Assembly (NCBI GenBank): GCA_030159075.1
Contig: BROG01000394.1
Location: 121,001-185,000 of the forward strand
Source: Atrina japonica
Lineage: Eukaryota; Mollusca; Bivalvia; Pterioida; Pinnidae
Direction: 5' to 3'
Length of the DNA stretch: 64,000 nt
The notes under the pieces are model-generated. The model saw only the letters and a program-made list of their open reading frames with translations. It was not told the origin of the DNA and searched no databases. This document shows positions 61,001 to 64,000 of the stretch, in pieces. The first letter of the stretch is position 1, and each line of letters starts with the position of its first letter. A program made the position numbers and the translations under genes.

Positions 61001-64000
61001 TTTGTAGAGATCAGTGCTAATGAGGTATGACTTCTTAGAGAAATGTTCTCCAATAGTTTAGATAATGGACTATTTATGATAATGTATACTTTTTGAAATG
61101 CCATATAAGGATGGTACGTAATTGGTTATGAGGAATTTTATTCAGAAATTTCAATCTACTGTTACCATTGCCTTTATTGGACAGTAATTAAATGCAGTTC
61201 CATTACTATGTACACTAATTTTATAAAGCATCTCATACTAATGTACAGTAATTAAATGCAGTTCCATTTCCATGTACAGTAATTTTATAAAGCATCTCAT
61301 ACTAATGTACAGTAATTAAATGCAGTTCCATTACCATGTACAGTAATTTTATAAAGCATCTCATACTTATGTACAGTAATTAAATGCAGTTCCATTACCA
61401 TGTACAGTAATTTTATAAAGCATCTCATACTTATGTATAGTAATTAAATGCAGTTCCATTACCATGTACAATAATTTTATAAAGCATCTCATACTTATGT
61501 ACAGTAATTAAATGCAGTTCCATTACCATGTACAGTAATTTTATAAAGCATCTCATACTTATGTACAGTAATTTTATAACACATCTCATACTTATGTACA
61601 GTAATTAAATGCAGTTCAGGGGCCTCCGTGACCGAGTGGTTAGAGCATCATACCATGAAGTCTCTTACTTCTGGTCAGTGCAGGTTCGAGCTCCACTGGA
61701 ACCTTAGCTGATTTGTGTGAGATTGTTTGCCAGTTTACTTGAAGTTCGGTGGTCTCTTCCCAGGTACATTGTACATTCTCCTCCACCATTAAAAACTTAT
61801 AGATTTTCTCAGGTAGATATATCCAGATACCTTTCAAAGTCATCAGTTGTATAATGTCATTTTAATGATTATGGTACATGCATTAACACTGTTTTTCCCA
61901 CTATGTTTGCACCTTTCAACACTTTTTCATAAAGTCCATGGACCCCAAAATATCTTATTAAAAAAGAGTTGCACAATGTTCTTTTTGGATGTATTACTGT
62001 CAACATTGTCACCTCCCTTGGATATCATTTCTTTTTGACATCAATATCTTTAAGATTGGAAATCAGATTTGGCTTCTATTTGACAGAGGGATCATGTTGG
62101 TGCATTGTATGGCATGGCAGCTGCTTATATGGTACTTAAGCAAACACCGAGAGCAAGAAATCAACTTAAACGAGTTTCTAAAAATAACTGGACAATGCAG
62201 GTATGTGGTTTCAAAAACAACTGTTTGACTCTTTCTCATTGAAAATAACATTACCGATTGGGTTTGAATAAACTGATGTAAAAATAGAGTTGTAAAGGAA
62301 AAAGGAAAATATTCTGAATAAGAACATTTATTTTCTGTGAATTGATTTCATGTTTTCTTGTCTATTACAGGATGCTGAAGACTTGGAGAAGAGTTGGCTA
62401 TTGTTGGCTGATATATACATACAGGTGAAATTGTTAATTCTACACCACATAAAACTGACTATATCATGTCATAAATGATAATGTATCCCATCAAACTCAT
62501 AACATGATAGTTATACACCATATAATAATGTCATAGTTGATAACATATCACATCAAACTCTTCATGTGTTAGTTATACACAATATAAACTGTGTATGTGT
62601 CAGTTGATAACACATCACATCCAACTCTTCATGTGTTAGTTATACACTATATAAACTGTCTATATGTCATAGTTGATAACACATCACATCAAACTCCTCA
62701 TGTGTTAGTTATATACCATATAAACTGTGTATATGTCATAGTTGATAACACATCACATCAAACTCTTCATGTGTTAGTTATACACCAAACTGTGTATGTG
62801 TCATAGTTGATAACACATCACATCCAACTCTTCATGTGTTAGTTATACACCATATAAACTGTGTATGTGTCATAGTTGATACCACATCACATCAAACTCT
62901 TCATGTGTTAGTTATACACCAAACTGTGTATGTGTCATAGTTGATAACACATCACATTAAACTCTTCATGTGTTAGTTATACACCATATAAACTGTGTAT
63001 ATGTCATAGTTGATAACACATCACATCAAACTCTTCATGTGTTAGTTATACACCATATAAACTGTGTATATGTCATAGTTGATAACACATCACATCAAAC
63101 TCTTCATGTGTTAGTTATACACCATATAAACTGTATATGTGTCATAGTTGATAACACATCACATCCAACTCTTCATGTGTTAGTTATACACCATATAAAC
63201 TGTGTATATGTCATAGTTGATAACACATCACATCCAACTCTTCATGTGTTAGTTATACACCATATAAACTGTGTATATGGCATAGTTGATAACACATCAC
63301 ATTAAACTCTTCATGTGTTAGTTATACACCATATAAACTGTGTATATGGCATAGTTGATAACACATCACATCAAACTCTTCATGTGTTAGTTATACACCA
63401 TATAATATATGTCATAGTTGATAACACATCACATCAAACTCTTCATGTGTTAGTTATACACCATATAAACTGTGTATGTGTCATAGTTGATAACACATCA
63501 CATCCAACTCTTCATGTGTTAGTTATACACCATATAAACTGTGTATATGTCATAGTTGATAACACATCACATCCAACTCTTCATGTGTTAGTTATACACC
63601 ATATAAACTGTGTATATGTCATAGTTGATAACACATCACATCCAACTCTTCATGTGTTAGTTATACACCATATAAACTGTGTATGTGTCATAGTTGATAA
63701 CACATCACATCCAACTCTTCATGTGTTAGTTATACACCATATAAACTGTGTATATGTCATAGTTGATAACACATCACATCCAACTCTTCATGTGTTAGTT
63801 ATACACCATATAAACTGTGTATGTGTCATAGTTGATAACACATCACATCCAACTCTTCATGTGTTAGTTATACACCATATAAACTGTGTATGTGTCATAG
63901 TTGATAACACATCACATCCAACTCTTCATGTGTTAGTTATACACCATATAAACTGTGTATATGTCATAGTTGATAACACATCACATCCAACTCTTCATGT
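20841..64000 (+). CDS. TTC21B: TTC21B / IFT139 gene, coding exons 1-33; 3' end beyond the window
   Basis: The gene encodes the tetratricopeptide-repeat subunit IFT139 of the IFT-A complex, which acts in the ciliary base, axoneme and tip for retrograde intraflagellar transport and receptor entry. I joined 33 exons with GT-AG borders; every phase agrees and the frame stays open for 1,209 codons. Matches to the remembered human TTC21B protein run without a gap in order, from INYYC near the N-terminus through [42 protein letters not shown] and CLNPDN to [11 protein letters not shown]. Human TTC21B has about 1,316 residues, so roughly 100 C-terminal residues are missing on the right. The last coding base seen is 62424; the rest to 64000 is intron 33. 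Vertebrates have two paralogues (TTC21A and TTC21B); an invertebrate gene may be co-orthologous to both. There is no frameshift or stop in any exon, so the gene looks functional. Confidence 0.95.
22086..22550. mobile_element. Fold-back element with ~190-bp inverted arms in intron 1
   Basis: The left arm (GGTCTAAACACCAAACTTTG ... CTGAATTTATCGTCATAATT) is complementary to the right arm (... AGTATGACGATAAATTCAGA ... TTAGGTTTGGTGTTTATACC). The pairing continues inward to CCAAACCTGTGGCAAACA and CTGCCATGGGTTCC, leaving a loop of about 70 bp. Confidence 0.85.
22655..22815. repeat. Second inverted repeat in intron 1
   Basis: GCAAGGTCACACGAGAGTTA and GATGCCCAACAGGGGGAA pair with CTCCCTCTGTTGTGCCCC and GACTCGTGCGCGACCTTG. 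Arms are about 55 bp with an ~45-bp loop. It lies 100 bp from the larger fold-back. Confidence 0.8.
23478..23690 (+). mobile_element. Family A SINE fragment in intron 1
   Basis: Starts at GTCCTTCGGAGACAGTAAAAA and keeps the full body and tail, without the tRNA head. Confidence 0.85.
23863..23992 (+). CDS. TTC21B: TTC21B exon 2 (residues 10-53)
   Basis: Exon 2 follows a TTGCAG acceptor and ends in phase 1 before GTTAGC. It carries the first conserved block, [10 protein letters not shown], then [15 protein letters not shown], equivalent to the first TPR helices of human IFT139. The intron before it is about 3 kb and is full of inverted repeats and a SINE. Confidence 0.93.
24404..24514 (+). CDS. 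TTC21B: TTC21B exon 3 (residues 53-90)
   Basis: Exon 3 lies between a TTGTAAAG acceptor and a GTAAGA donor, phase 1 in and phase 1 out. It reads [19 protein letters not shown] then [12 protein letters not shown], matching the human LCSLLALIYAHK segment, the end of TPR1-2. Confidence 0.93.
24826..24915 (+). mobile_element. MITE family 1, copy 10 (intron 3)
   Basis: Near-consensus copy in TTC21B intron 3. Confidence 0.85.
24994..25593. mobile_element. 600-bp element with TAAAGCCACACTCCAGGG ends in intron 3
   Basis: The left end TAAAGCCACACTCCAGGG and the right end CCCAGGAATGTGACTTTAA are imperfect inverted repeats (about 15 of 18). No coding frame is recognised inside. Confidence 0.55.
26229..26317 (-). 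mobile_element. MITE family 1, copy 11 (intron 3)
   Basis: Inverted copy, CTCATTCACCCCCTGAAG to AGGGGTTGATGAGTTAA, 230 bp before exon 4. Confidence 0.85.
26548..26612 (+). CDS. TTC21B: TTC21B exon 4 (residues 90-111)
   Basis: This 65-bp exon follows a poly-T tract and TTGTCAG, and ends at GTACGT in phase 0. It encodes [18 protein letters not shown], a charged helix that matches human DREAILESDARVKEQRK nearly residue for residue. Confidence 0.93.
26790..27115 (-). mobile_element. Inverted, rearranged 'TTCCCAATT' repeat, intron 4
   Basis: CTGCCAATTTTGGGAAAATG and TGGCAACACAATTAGGAATT are the complement of the right end of the 32565 copy. A second right-end piece lies at 27080-27115. Confidence 0.5.
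27990..28185 (+). repeat. 47-bp tandem repeat in intron 4, about 4 copies
   Basis: Units contain TGTACTGTAGAATCAGAAAA followed by TTTTGTTATGGTTTAAATTT and CTGCAAA; the first and last are diverged. Confidence 0.85.
28441..28530 (+). mobile_element. MITE family 1, copy 12 (intron 4)
   Basis: TTAACTCATCAAGCCCTGAA to CAGGGGTGAATGAGAAGG. Confidence 0.85.
29851..29949 (+). CDS. TTC21B: TTC21B exon 5 (residues 112-144)
   Basis: Exon 5 encodes [20 protein letters not shown] and then [13 protein letters not shown], matching the human [23 protein letters not shown] block. It is phase 0 on both sides with a perfect GAG|GTAAGT donor at 29950. The last 39 bases of the exon together with the donor are the first unit of a ten-copy 55-bp tandem array. 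Using any later donor would include a TGA in frame at 29971-29973, so the first donor must be the productive one. Confidence 0.95.
29911..30460 (+). repeat. Ten-copy 55-bp tandem array containing the exon 5 end and splice donor
   Basis: Units start at 29911, 29966, 30021, 30076, 30131, 30186, 30241, 30296, 30351 and 30406, an exact 55-bp period. Each holds a copy of the last 39 bases of exon 5 followed by a donor. The ten donors are GTAAGT, GTGAGT, GTAAGT, GTGAGT, GTGAGT, GTAAGT, GTAAGT, GTGAGT, GTAAGT and GTAGGT. Units differ at only a few positions, so the expansion looks recent. The period is not a multiple of three and unit 2 brings TGA into the exon frame. Confidence 0.97.
30680..30762 (+). 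CDS. TTC21B: TTC21B exon 6 (residues 145-172)
   Basis: Exon 6 lies between TTATTTCAG and GTAAGT and ends in phase 2. It reads [18 protein letters not shown] followed by [10 protein letters not shown]. This corresponds to the human [23 protein letters not shown] region, here a little shorter, so this loop is one of the variable parts of the protein. Confidence 0.92.
30945..31125. mobile_element. MITE family 2 relative in intron 6
   Basis: TACAGTCAATCTTGTCTATA, then AAAGGCCACTCAAGGGAAC, and right end AATGCAAGTGTGACTG. Confidence 0.65.
31592..31789 (+). CDS. TTC21B: TTC21B exon 7 (residues 172-238)
   Basis: Exon 7 is among the longest exons, phase 2 in and phase 2 out (CAG AG|GTATGT). It contains [34 protein letters not shown] and [20 protein letters not shown]. 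The last block is almost identical to human [20 protein letters not shown]. In my alignment, human Pro209, the site of a known nephronophthisis allele, falls on Thr210 here. Confidence 0.95.
32565..32845 (+). mobile_element. Interspersed 'TTCCCAATT' repeat in intron 7
   Basis: Shares GCAAAGTGCATGTTTT / TTTCCCAATTTGAT, AAAAATTCCCAATT, TTCCCAATTGTGTTGCCA and CCCAAAATTGACAGAAAAA with the copy at 59262. Not assignable to a known class. Confidence 0.65.
32967..33051 (+). CDS. TTC21B: TTC21B exon 8 (residues 238-266)
   Basis: Exon 8 lies between TGTTTCAG and GTAAAT. It encodes [20 protein letters not shown] and LCREGSYSE, matching human QNVEALRMQALYYVCREGD. Phase 2 in, phase 0 out. An 'AGAG' at the acceptor leaves a minor ambiguity of two bases; the one chosen is the one that keeps the frame. 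Confidence 0.92.
33155..33906. mobile_element. 750-bp pogo-like non-autonomous element in intron 8
   Basis: TACAGTCAAACCTCGTCATG at the left is mirrored by ATAACTAGGTTTGACTGTA at the right, a 13-bp terminal inverted repeat with TA borders. No coding frame seen. Confidence 0.75.
34030..34078. repeat. (CT)n microsatellite in intron 8
   Basis: A run of about 20 CT repeats, 110 bp before the exon 9 acceptor, with CTGT-rich flanks. Confidence 0.95.
34191..34289 (+). CDS. TTC21B: TTC21B exon 9 (residues 267-299)
   Basis: Exon 9 follows CTTCATCAG and ends in phase 0 at GTGAGT. It reads [20 protein letters not shown] and [13 protein letters not shown], matching human [25 protein letters not shown] in pattern. 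The downstream intron holds a degenerate array of about 22 bp units. Confidence 0.92.
34430..34790 (+). repeat. Degenerate ~22-bp array in intron 9
   Basis: About 15 units of the form TTTGATCATTGAGTCAGACT, with TGTTCATT variants. The array starts about 140 bp after the exon 9 donor and shows no relation to the exon. Confidence 0.85.
34844..35036 (+). CDS. TTC21B: TTC21B exon 10 (residues 300-364)
   Basis: Exon 10 starts [18 protein letters not shown], follows with [20 protein letters not shown] and ends [12 protein letters not shown], all close to human [38 protein letters not shown] and LDETSVSALVG. It ends in phase 1 at a GTAAGT donor. The last 24 bases of the exon plus the donor are the first unit of a 50-bp tandem array that fills the next kilobase. 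Confidence 0.95.
35013..36065 (+). repeat. About 21-copy 50-bp array seeded by the exon 10 end and splice donor
   Basis: The first unit is the end of exon 10 (AAACTAGTGTCAAAGCTC...) plus its donor; the second, at 35063, still reads GTTGTCAAAGCATTAACTGG; later units read GTGTAAGGACTTTAACTGG. The donor decays from GTAAGT to GTCACT, then to ATCAAT or GTCAGT, and is fixed as GCCAGT in most of the array. The middle units are almost identical, so they were homogenised after the donor was lost. Confidence 0.93.
36170..36267 (+). CDS. TTC21B: TTC21B exon 11 (residues 364-396)
   Basis: Exon 11 follows AATAATCAG and ends in phase 0 at GTAAGT. It encodes [20 protein letters not shown] and [12 protein letters not shown], matching human [22 protein letters not shown]. 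The exon end and its donor recur, diverged, at about 36301 and in 37443-37615. Confidence 0.94.
36249..36335 (+). repeat. Two-unit 52-bp duplication of the exon 11 end and splice donor
   Basis: GAGTATCGG at 36249 in exon 11 recurs as GATTATTGG at 36301, 52 bp later. The donor GTAAGT at 36268 is matched by GTTAGT at 36320. The duplication is cut off by inserted repeat DNA after about 36340 and resumes at 37443. Confidence 0.7.
36340..37440 (+). mobile_element. Composite transposon-derived insertion inside the exon 11 junction array
   Basis: 36345-36630 is an interspersed repeat also present inverted at 3430-3575; both share GAAAGTTCTGCCTGGGG, TAATTCCATCCCGCT and TTTGTGTTTCAC. Around 37037-37187 lies a frameshifted coding remnant. 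One frame contains [20 protein letters not shown], which looks like the start of a transposon-type zinc finger (CxxC). The rest is unassigned. Confidence 0.5.
37443..37615 (+). repeat. Further diverged copies of the exon 11 junction unit
   Basis: Three or four units begin AATGAGTAT(C/T)(T/G)G and carry the TTGT(C/T)AAAT motif found after the true donor. GTAAGT occurs at 37455 and 37550, and GTAGGT near 37604. The gap between these and 36335 is filled by transposon-like sequence, so the array predates the insertion. Confidence 0.6.
38004..38111 (+). CDS. TTC21B: TTC21B exon 12 (residues 397-432)
   Basis: Exon 12 encodes [20 protein letters not shown] and [16 protein letters not shown] in 36 codons, phase 0 on both sides. 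Human has [37 protein letters not shown]. The donor is GTTTGT, the weakest of the set, and a 2.35-kb simple array starts directly at it. Confidence 0.94.
38112..40460 (+). repeat. 2.35-kb simple tandem array starting at the exon 12 donor
   Basis: The array is built from 18-20 bp units TAGGTATTTCTGTATATGTC, TGTGTATTTCTGTATATGTC and shorter TGTATTTCTGTATATGTC, about 115 in all. The first unit blends into the donor sequence AAGGTTTGTATATCTG. The TAGGTATTT motif resembles a weak donor (AG|GTATTT), so there are dozens of potential cryptic donors. The long open frames inside it follow from the 20-bp period and are not genes. Confidence 0.97.
40586..40745. mobile_element. MITE family 2 relative in intron 12
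   Basis: TACAGTCAAACTTGTCTGTA to ATGCAAGTTTGAATGTA, with the same internal AAGGCCACTCAAGG as the copies at 30945 and 45483. Confidence 0.7.
40957..41049 (+). CDS. TTC21B: TTC21B exon 13 (residues 433-463)
   Basis: Exon 13 lies between TTGTCAG and GTAAGT, phase 0 on both sides. It encodes [20 protein letters not shown] and [11 protein letters not shown], matching human [31 protein letters not shown]. Confidence 0.95.
41310..41430. mobile_element. 120-bp palindromic MITE in intron 13
   Basis: TATACAGGGAAATTTTCGCC and GGGGCGAAAATATTCCTGTA are inverted; the inner GGGCGAAAG and TTTCGCCC segments also pair. A truncated relative lies at 46305-46445. Confidence 0.8.
41608..41752 (+). mobile_element. 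Family A SINE fragment in intron 13
   Basis: Contains the body from GACAGTAAAAACCGAGG to the GGCATTGATGACATCTC part; both ends are lost. Confidence 0.8.
41876..42012. repeat. Palindromic GAT/ATC microsatellite before exon 14
   Basis: GAT repeats at 41885-41910 and 41950-41996 are followed by ATC repeats to about 42010. The two halves are complementary and could fold into a hairpin about 50 bp upstream of the exon 14 acceptor. Confidence 0.9.
42062..42191 (+). CDS. TTC21B: TTC21B exon 14 (residues 464-507)
   Basis: Exon 14 follows TTTTCTTCAG. It encodes [35 protein letters not shown] and NAKVKFLSG, close to human [30 protein letters not shown]. It ends in phase 1 at GTAGGT. A palindromic GAT/ATC microsatellite ends about 50 bp before its acceptor. 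Confidence 0.95.
42358..42537. mobile_element. MITE family 2 relative in intron 14
   Basis: TACAGTGAAACTTTTCTATA to ACGTAGGTTTTACTGTA; the middle has GGTGGTCTTTATA twice. Confidence 0.7.
42545..42665 (+). mobile_element. Family B SINE head in intron 14
   Basis: GGGCCTCTGTGGCCAATTGG, CTAGAGGATTGTG and the B-box-like GGTTCAATTG; the tail is not recognisable. Confidence 0.55.
43159..43442 (+). mobile_element. Family A SINE, full length, nested in a pogo-like element
   Basis: Complete tRNA-like head (CTGGCTCAGTTGGTAGCGTG, then GAGTTCGAGTCCAG) and tail. AAGCCAGA flanks it at 43151-43158 and 43443-43450. It lies inside the 42941-44252 element, so it is the younger insertion. Confidence 0.88.
43623..43990 (+). 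pseudogene. Fragment of a pogo/Tigger-type transposase (DNA-binding part)
   Basis: The two coding pieces correspond to the two parts of a CENP-B-N/psq-type helix-turn-helix. They are separated by a stop at 43755-43757 and about 130 bp of unrelated or decayed sequence. After [11 protein letters not shown] the frame shifts at a run of ten Gs. Confidence 0.65.
44265..44525 (+). repeat. Tandem copies of the exon 15 acceptor and first exon bases
   Basis: The block 'ATACATACATGTC...TTTATCCC(A/T)TGTT(G)TATGTAG|GTGACATT' is repeated. Acceptor AGs fall at 44332, 44397, 44461 and 44511 (the real one), spaced 65, 64 and 50 bp. A still more degenerate copy without an AG lies just upstream near 44255-44285. 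Upstream acceptors lead in frame to TAA, TGA and TGA, so they would be unproductive. Confidence 0.88.
44512..44669 (+). CDS. TTC21B: TTC21B exon 15 (residues 507-559)
   Basis: Exon 15 starts at GTGACATTGAAGC after TTTATCTAG, phase 1 in and phase 0 out. It reads [38 protein letters not shown] and LSYNFE, matching human [35 protein letters not shown]. Three diverged copies of its acceptor and first bases stand upstream at 44332, 44397 and 44461; each leads to an early stop, so 44511 is the productive acceptor. Confidence 0.95.
44737..45400 (+). repeat. About 20-copy ~31-bp array in intron 15
   Basis: Units read approximately GGGATCATTGTCATAAACATTATTAAAATGT with frequent indels. The array starts about 70 bp after the exon 15 donor and shows no clear match to the exon itself. 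Confidence 0.9.
45483..45662. mobile_element. MITE family 2 relative in intron 15
   Basis: TACAGTCAATCTTGTCTATA to GTGCAAATTTGACTATA. Confidence 0.65.
45846..45966 (+). CDS. TTC21B: TTC21B exon 16 (residues 560-600)
   Basis: Exon 16 encodes [20 protein letters not shown] and [20 protein letters not shown], matching human [39 protein letters not shown]. Acceptor CCTTTAG, donor GTACGT, phase 0 in and phase 1 out. Confidence 0.95.
46788..46894 (+). CDS. TTC21B: TTC21B exon 17 (residues 600-635)
   Basis: Exon 17 starts with a lysine-rich linker ([13 protein letters not shown]) and continues [20 protein letters not shown] then EQ, equivalent to human [21 protein letters not shown]. The linker is poorly conserved between phyla, as expected for a loop between TPR blocks. 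Phase 1 in, phase 0 out, donor GTAACT. Confidence 0.94.
46947..47770 (+). repeat. About 16-copy 49-bp array in intron 17
   Basis: Units are GGGTAGCACTACCCAGTGCT, GGTTCAAAGCTAGGCTCAGG and ACAACACTA in sequence. Several units lack the first 14 or so bases, and the last three are diverged. GGGTAGCACTACCC is an internal near-palindrome. The array begins about 52 bp after the exon 17 donor. Confidence 0.95.
47988..48226 (+). CDS. TTC21B: TTC21B exon 18 (residues 636-715)
   Basis: This is the longest coding exon (239 bp). It contains [60 protein letters not shown] and [17 protein letters not shown]. Human has [20 protein letters not shown] and [22 protein letters not shown] at the same place, one of the best-conserved parts of the family. 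Ends in phase 2 at GTGAGT. Confidence 0.96.
48260..48610 (+). repeat. Two tandem tRNA-Thr-like SINE heads, family C
   Basis: At 48298-48372 and 48508-48583, GC(C)TGGATAGCTCAGTTGGT is followed by an anticodon arm. The loops are CTTGTGT and CTAGTGT, which would give anticodons TGT and AGT (Thr). A T-arm of the GGTTCGATTCCC type follows. The acceptor stems have a mismatch and several G-U pairs, and both copies share flanking GCAGAG...GTAT and GCACATTT sequence. They are therefore more likely SINE heads than active tRNA genes. Confidence 0.55.
49330..49800 (+). pseudogene. Remnant of a transposon-derived zinc-finger protein in intron 18
   Basis: In the frame opened at 49580, [20 protein letters not shown] and [10 protein letters not shown] resemble the C...HGG.NDI.KH...KH signature of BED/hAT-like zinc fingers in animal transposons. 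A preceding segment ([18 protein letters not shown]) reads in the same region. No downstream transposase domain is seen. The following GAGCTTCGCCCCCTG stretch at 50020 may be part of the same element. Confidence 0.45.
50362..50434 (+). CDS. TTC21B: TTC21B exon 19 (residues 715-739)
   Basis: Exon 19 follows TTTTACAG and encodes [20 protein letters not shown] then MSIQE, corresponding to human [25 protein letters not shown]. Phase 2 in, phase 0 out, donor GTAGGA. Confidence 0.93.
50781..50891 (+). CDS. TTC21B: TTC21B exon 20 (residues 740-776)
   Basis: Exon 20 follows a poly-T tract and TTTAG. It encodes [20 protein letters not shown] and [17 protein letters not shown], matching human [36 protein letters not shown]. 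It is a textbook TPR. Phase 0 on both sides. Confidence 0.95.
51648..51835 (-). mobile_element. Family A SINE fragment in intron 20
   Basis: Inverted tail and body, from TTGTTTAACATCCCACTC to GGGGACCTCAGTTTTTAC; the tRNA head is absent. Confidence 0.85.
52197..52249 (+). CDS. TTC21B: TTC21B exon 21 (residues 777-794)
   Basis: This 53-bp exon encodes [18 protein letters not shown], matching human [20 protein letters not shown]. Acceptor TATTGCAG, donor GTAATA, ends in phase 2. Confidence 0.92.
52690..52870 (-). mobile_element. Family B SINE, inverted, in intron 21
   Basis: AACTGGCAAACTTTCTCACA and GGGTTCAATGGGGTCC are the complement of the tail and B-box region of the 54620 copy. Confidence 0.65.
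53065..53150 (+). CDS. TTC21B: TTC21B exon 22 (residues 794-823)
   Basis: Exon 22 encodes [20 protein letters not shown] then KQSLESES, matching human [28 protein letters not shown]. Acceptor TTTCTCAG, donor GTGAGT, phase 2 in and phase 1 out. Confidence 0.95.
53151..53990. other. Intron 22, nothing recognised
   Basis: Unique AT-rich sequence between exons 22 and 23, with no array or SINE. Confidence 0.5.
53991..54117 (+). CDS. TTC21B: TTC21B exon 23 (residues 823-865)
   Basis: Exon 23 encodes [40 protein letters not shown] and AR, equivalent to human [41 protein letters not shown]. Acceptor TTGGCAG, donor GTAAAT, phase 1 in and phase 2 out. Confidence 0.94.
54620..54800 (+). mobile_element. 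tRNA-derived SINE, family B (Leu/Ser-type head)
   Basis: Head GGCCTCCATGGCCGAATGGT and TAGAGCGTCAC resembles a tRNA with a long variable arm, and GGTTCAAGCC is a B box. The shared tail includes AGCTGATTTTTGTGAGAAAG and TTTGCCAGTTTACTTG. Relatives stand at 61618, 52690 (inverted), 42545 and 31310. Confidence 0.75.
54973..55038 (+). CDS. TTC21B: TTC21B exon 24 (residues 865-887)
   Basis: This 66-bp exon encodes [20 protein letters not shown], matching human [20 protein letters not shown]. Acceptor GATGCAG, donor GTAAGT, phase 2 on both sides. Confidence 0.94.
55572..55674 (+). CDS. TTC21B: TTC21B exon 25 (residues 887-921)
   Basis: Exon 25 encodes [20 protein letters not shown] and [15 protein letters not shown]. 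The RDYEKAIKF block is identical to human IFT139, followed by YREALVHCETDNK there. Acceptor TTTTACAG, donor GTAGTG, ends in phase 0. Confidence 0.95.
55675..56726. other. Intron 25, nothing firmly recognised
   Basis: An intron without tandem repeat. ACTTACAATTGTTAGCTGG and TTTCTACTTATACGGTAACT may be the two ends of a worn inverted-repeat element, but the match is weak. Confidence 0.4.
56727..56837 (+). CDS. TTC21B: TTC21B exon 26 (residues 922-958)
   Basis: Exon 26 encodes [20 protein letters not shown] and [17 protein letters not shown], matching human [37 protein letters not shown]. Phase 0 on both sides, acceptor CTGTAG, donor GTAAGT. Confidence 0.95.
57198..57279 (+). CDS. TTC21B: TTC21B exon 27 (residues 959-986)
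   Basis: Exon 27 encodes [20 protein letters not shown] and QLLQTKPG, matching human [27 protein letters not shown]. Acceptor TTTATAG, donor GTAAAT, phase 0 in and phase 1 out. Confidence 0.95.
57699..57849 (+). CDS. TTC21B: TTC21B exon 28 (residues 986-1036)
   Basis: Exon 28 encodes [40 protein letters not shown] and [10 protein letters not shown], matching human [24 protein letters not shown] and GFQYCKGLYLW. It ends in phase 2 at GTAAGA. The last 19 exon bases, the donor and about 14 following bases are repeated 89 bp downstream; the second donor would read TGG TAA and stop. Confidence 0.95.
57831..57955 (+). repeat. 89-bp duplication of the exon 28 end and donor
   Basis: GTAAAGG(T/C)TTATATGAGTGG followed by TAAGAAATGTTTGTA occurs at 57831 and again at 57920, nearly identical. 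Donors are at 57850 and 57939. The 89-bp spacer contains ACAGTAAAACCT, the end motif of a MITE family seen elsewhere in the window. Confidence 0.85.
58436..58594 (+). CDS. TTC21B: TTC21B exon 29 (residues 1036-1089)
   Basis: Exon 29 encodes [40 protein letters not shown] and [13 protein letters not shown], matching human [46 protein letters not shown]. It ends in the acidic, variable loop after GGEVF. Phase 2 on both sides. Confidence 0.95.
59262..59540 (+). mobile_element. Second 'TTCCCAATT' repeat, intron 29
   Basis: Same order of motifs as at 32565. A third, inverted copy is spread over about 26790-27115. Confidence 0.65.
59625..59691 (+). CDS. TTC21B: TTC21B exon 30 (residues 1089-1111)
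   Basis: Exon 30 encodes [20 protein letters not shown] then LK; human has [19 protein letters not shown]. Acceptor TTGTAG, donor GTGTGT, phase 2 in and phase 0 out. Confidence 0.93.
60255..60455 (+). mobile_element. Family A SINE fragment in intron 30
   Basis: Body and tail only, ending GGGACGTTAAACAACAATAC followed by AACAACAACAA. Confidence 0.85.
60899..61024 (+). CDS. TTC21B: TTC21B exon 31 (residues 1112-1153)
   Basis: Exon 31 encodes [38 protein letters not shown] and SANE, matching human [34 protein letters not shown]. Acceptor TTTCACAG, donor GTATGA, phase 0 on both sides. Confidence 0.94.
61150..61616 (+). repeat. 64-bp array in intron 31, about 7 copies
   Basis: Units contain TGTACAGTAATTTTATAAAG, CATCTCATACTTATGTACAG and TAATTAAATGCAGTTCCATT; AATTTTATAAAGC recurs at 61217 and 61281, a 64-bp period. 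The array is ended by a tRNA-related SINE at 61618. Confidence 0.93.
61618..61765 (+). mobile_element. Family B SINE in intron 31
   Basis: GGGGCCTCCGTGACCGAGTG, GTTAGAGCATC and a GGTTCGAGCTCC B box, then GTGTGAGATTGTTTGCCAG. It inserted at the end of the 64-bp array. Confidence 0.75.
62087..62200 (+). CDS. TTC21B: TTC21B exon 32 (residues 1154-1191)
   Basis: Exon 32 encodes [35 protein letters not shown] and TMQ, matching human [35 protein letters not shown]. Phase 0 on both sides, acceptor TTTGACAG, donor GTATGT. Confidence 0.95.
62371..62424 (+). CDS. TTC21B: TTC21B exon 33 (residues 1192-1209), last exon in the window
   Basis: Exon 33 encodes [18 protein letters not shown], matching human [18 protein letters not shown] almost exactly. 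Phase 0 on both sides, donor GTGAAA. A 69-bp array begins at the donor and runs off the window edge, so the final one or more exons (about 100 codons, the last TPRs) are outside. Confidence 0.95.
62425..64000 (+). repeat. 69-bp tandem array starting at the exon 33 donor, runs off the window
   Basis: The consensus unit contains CTTCATGTGTTAGTTATACA, CCATATAAACTGTGTATATG and TCATAGTTGATAACACATCA. The period is exactly 69 in the later part, for example TTCATGTGTT at 63511, 63580 and 63649. The first, most diverged unit (GTGAAATTGTTAATTCTACACC) starts at the splice donor. Because 69 is divisible by three, one frame stays open for over 100 codons; this is a by-product of the period. Confidence 0.96.

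Noticed and set aside
62591..63305. Open frames of 71 and 111 codons with a 23-residue repeat
   Set aside because: A consequence of the 69-bp array in intron 33, and not in frame with exon 33.
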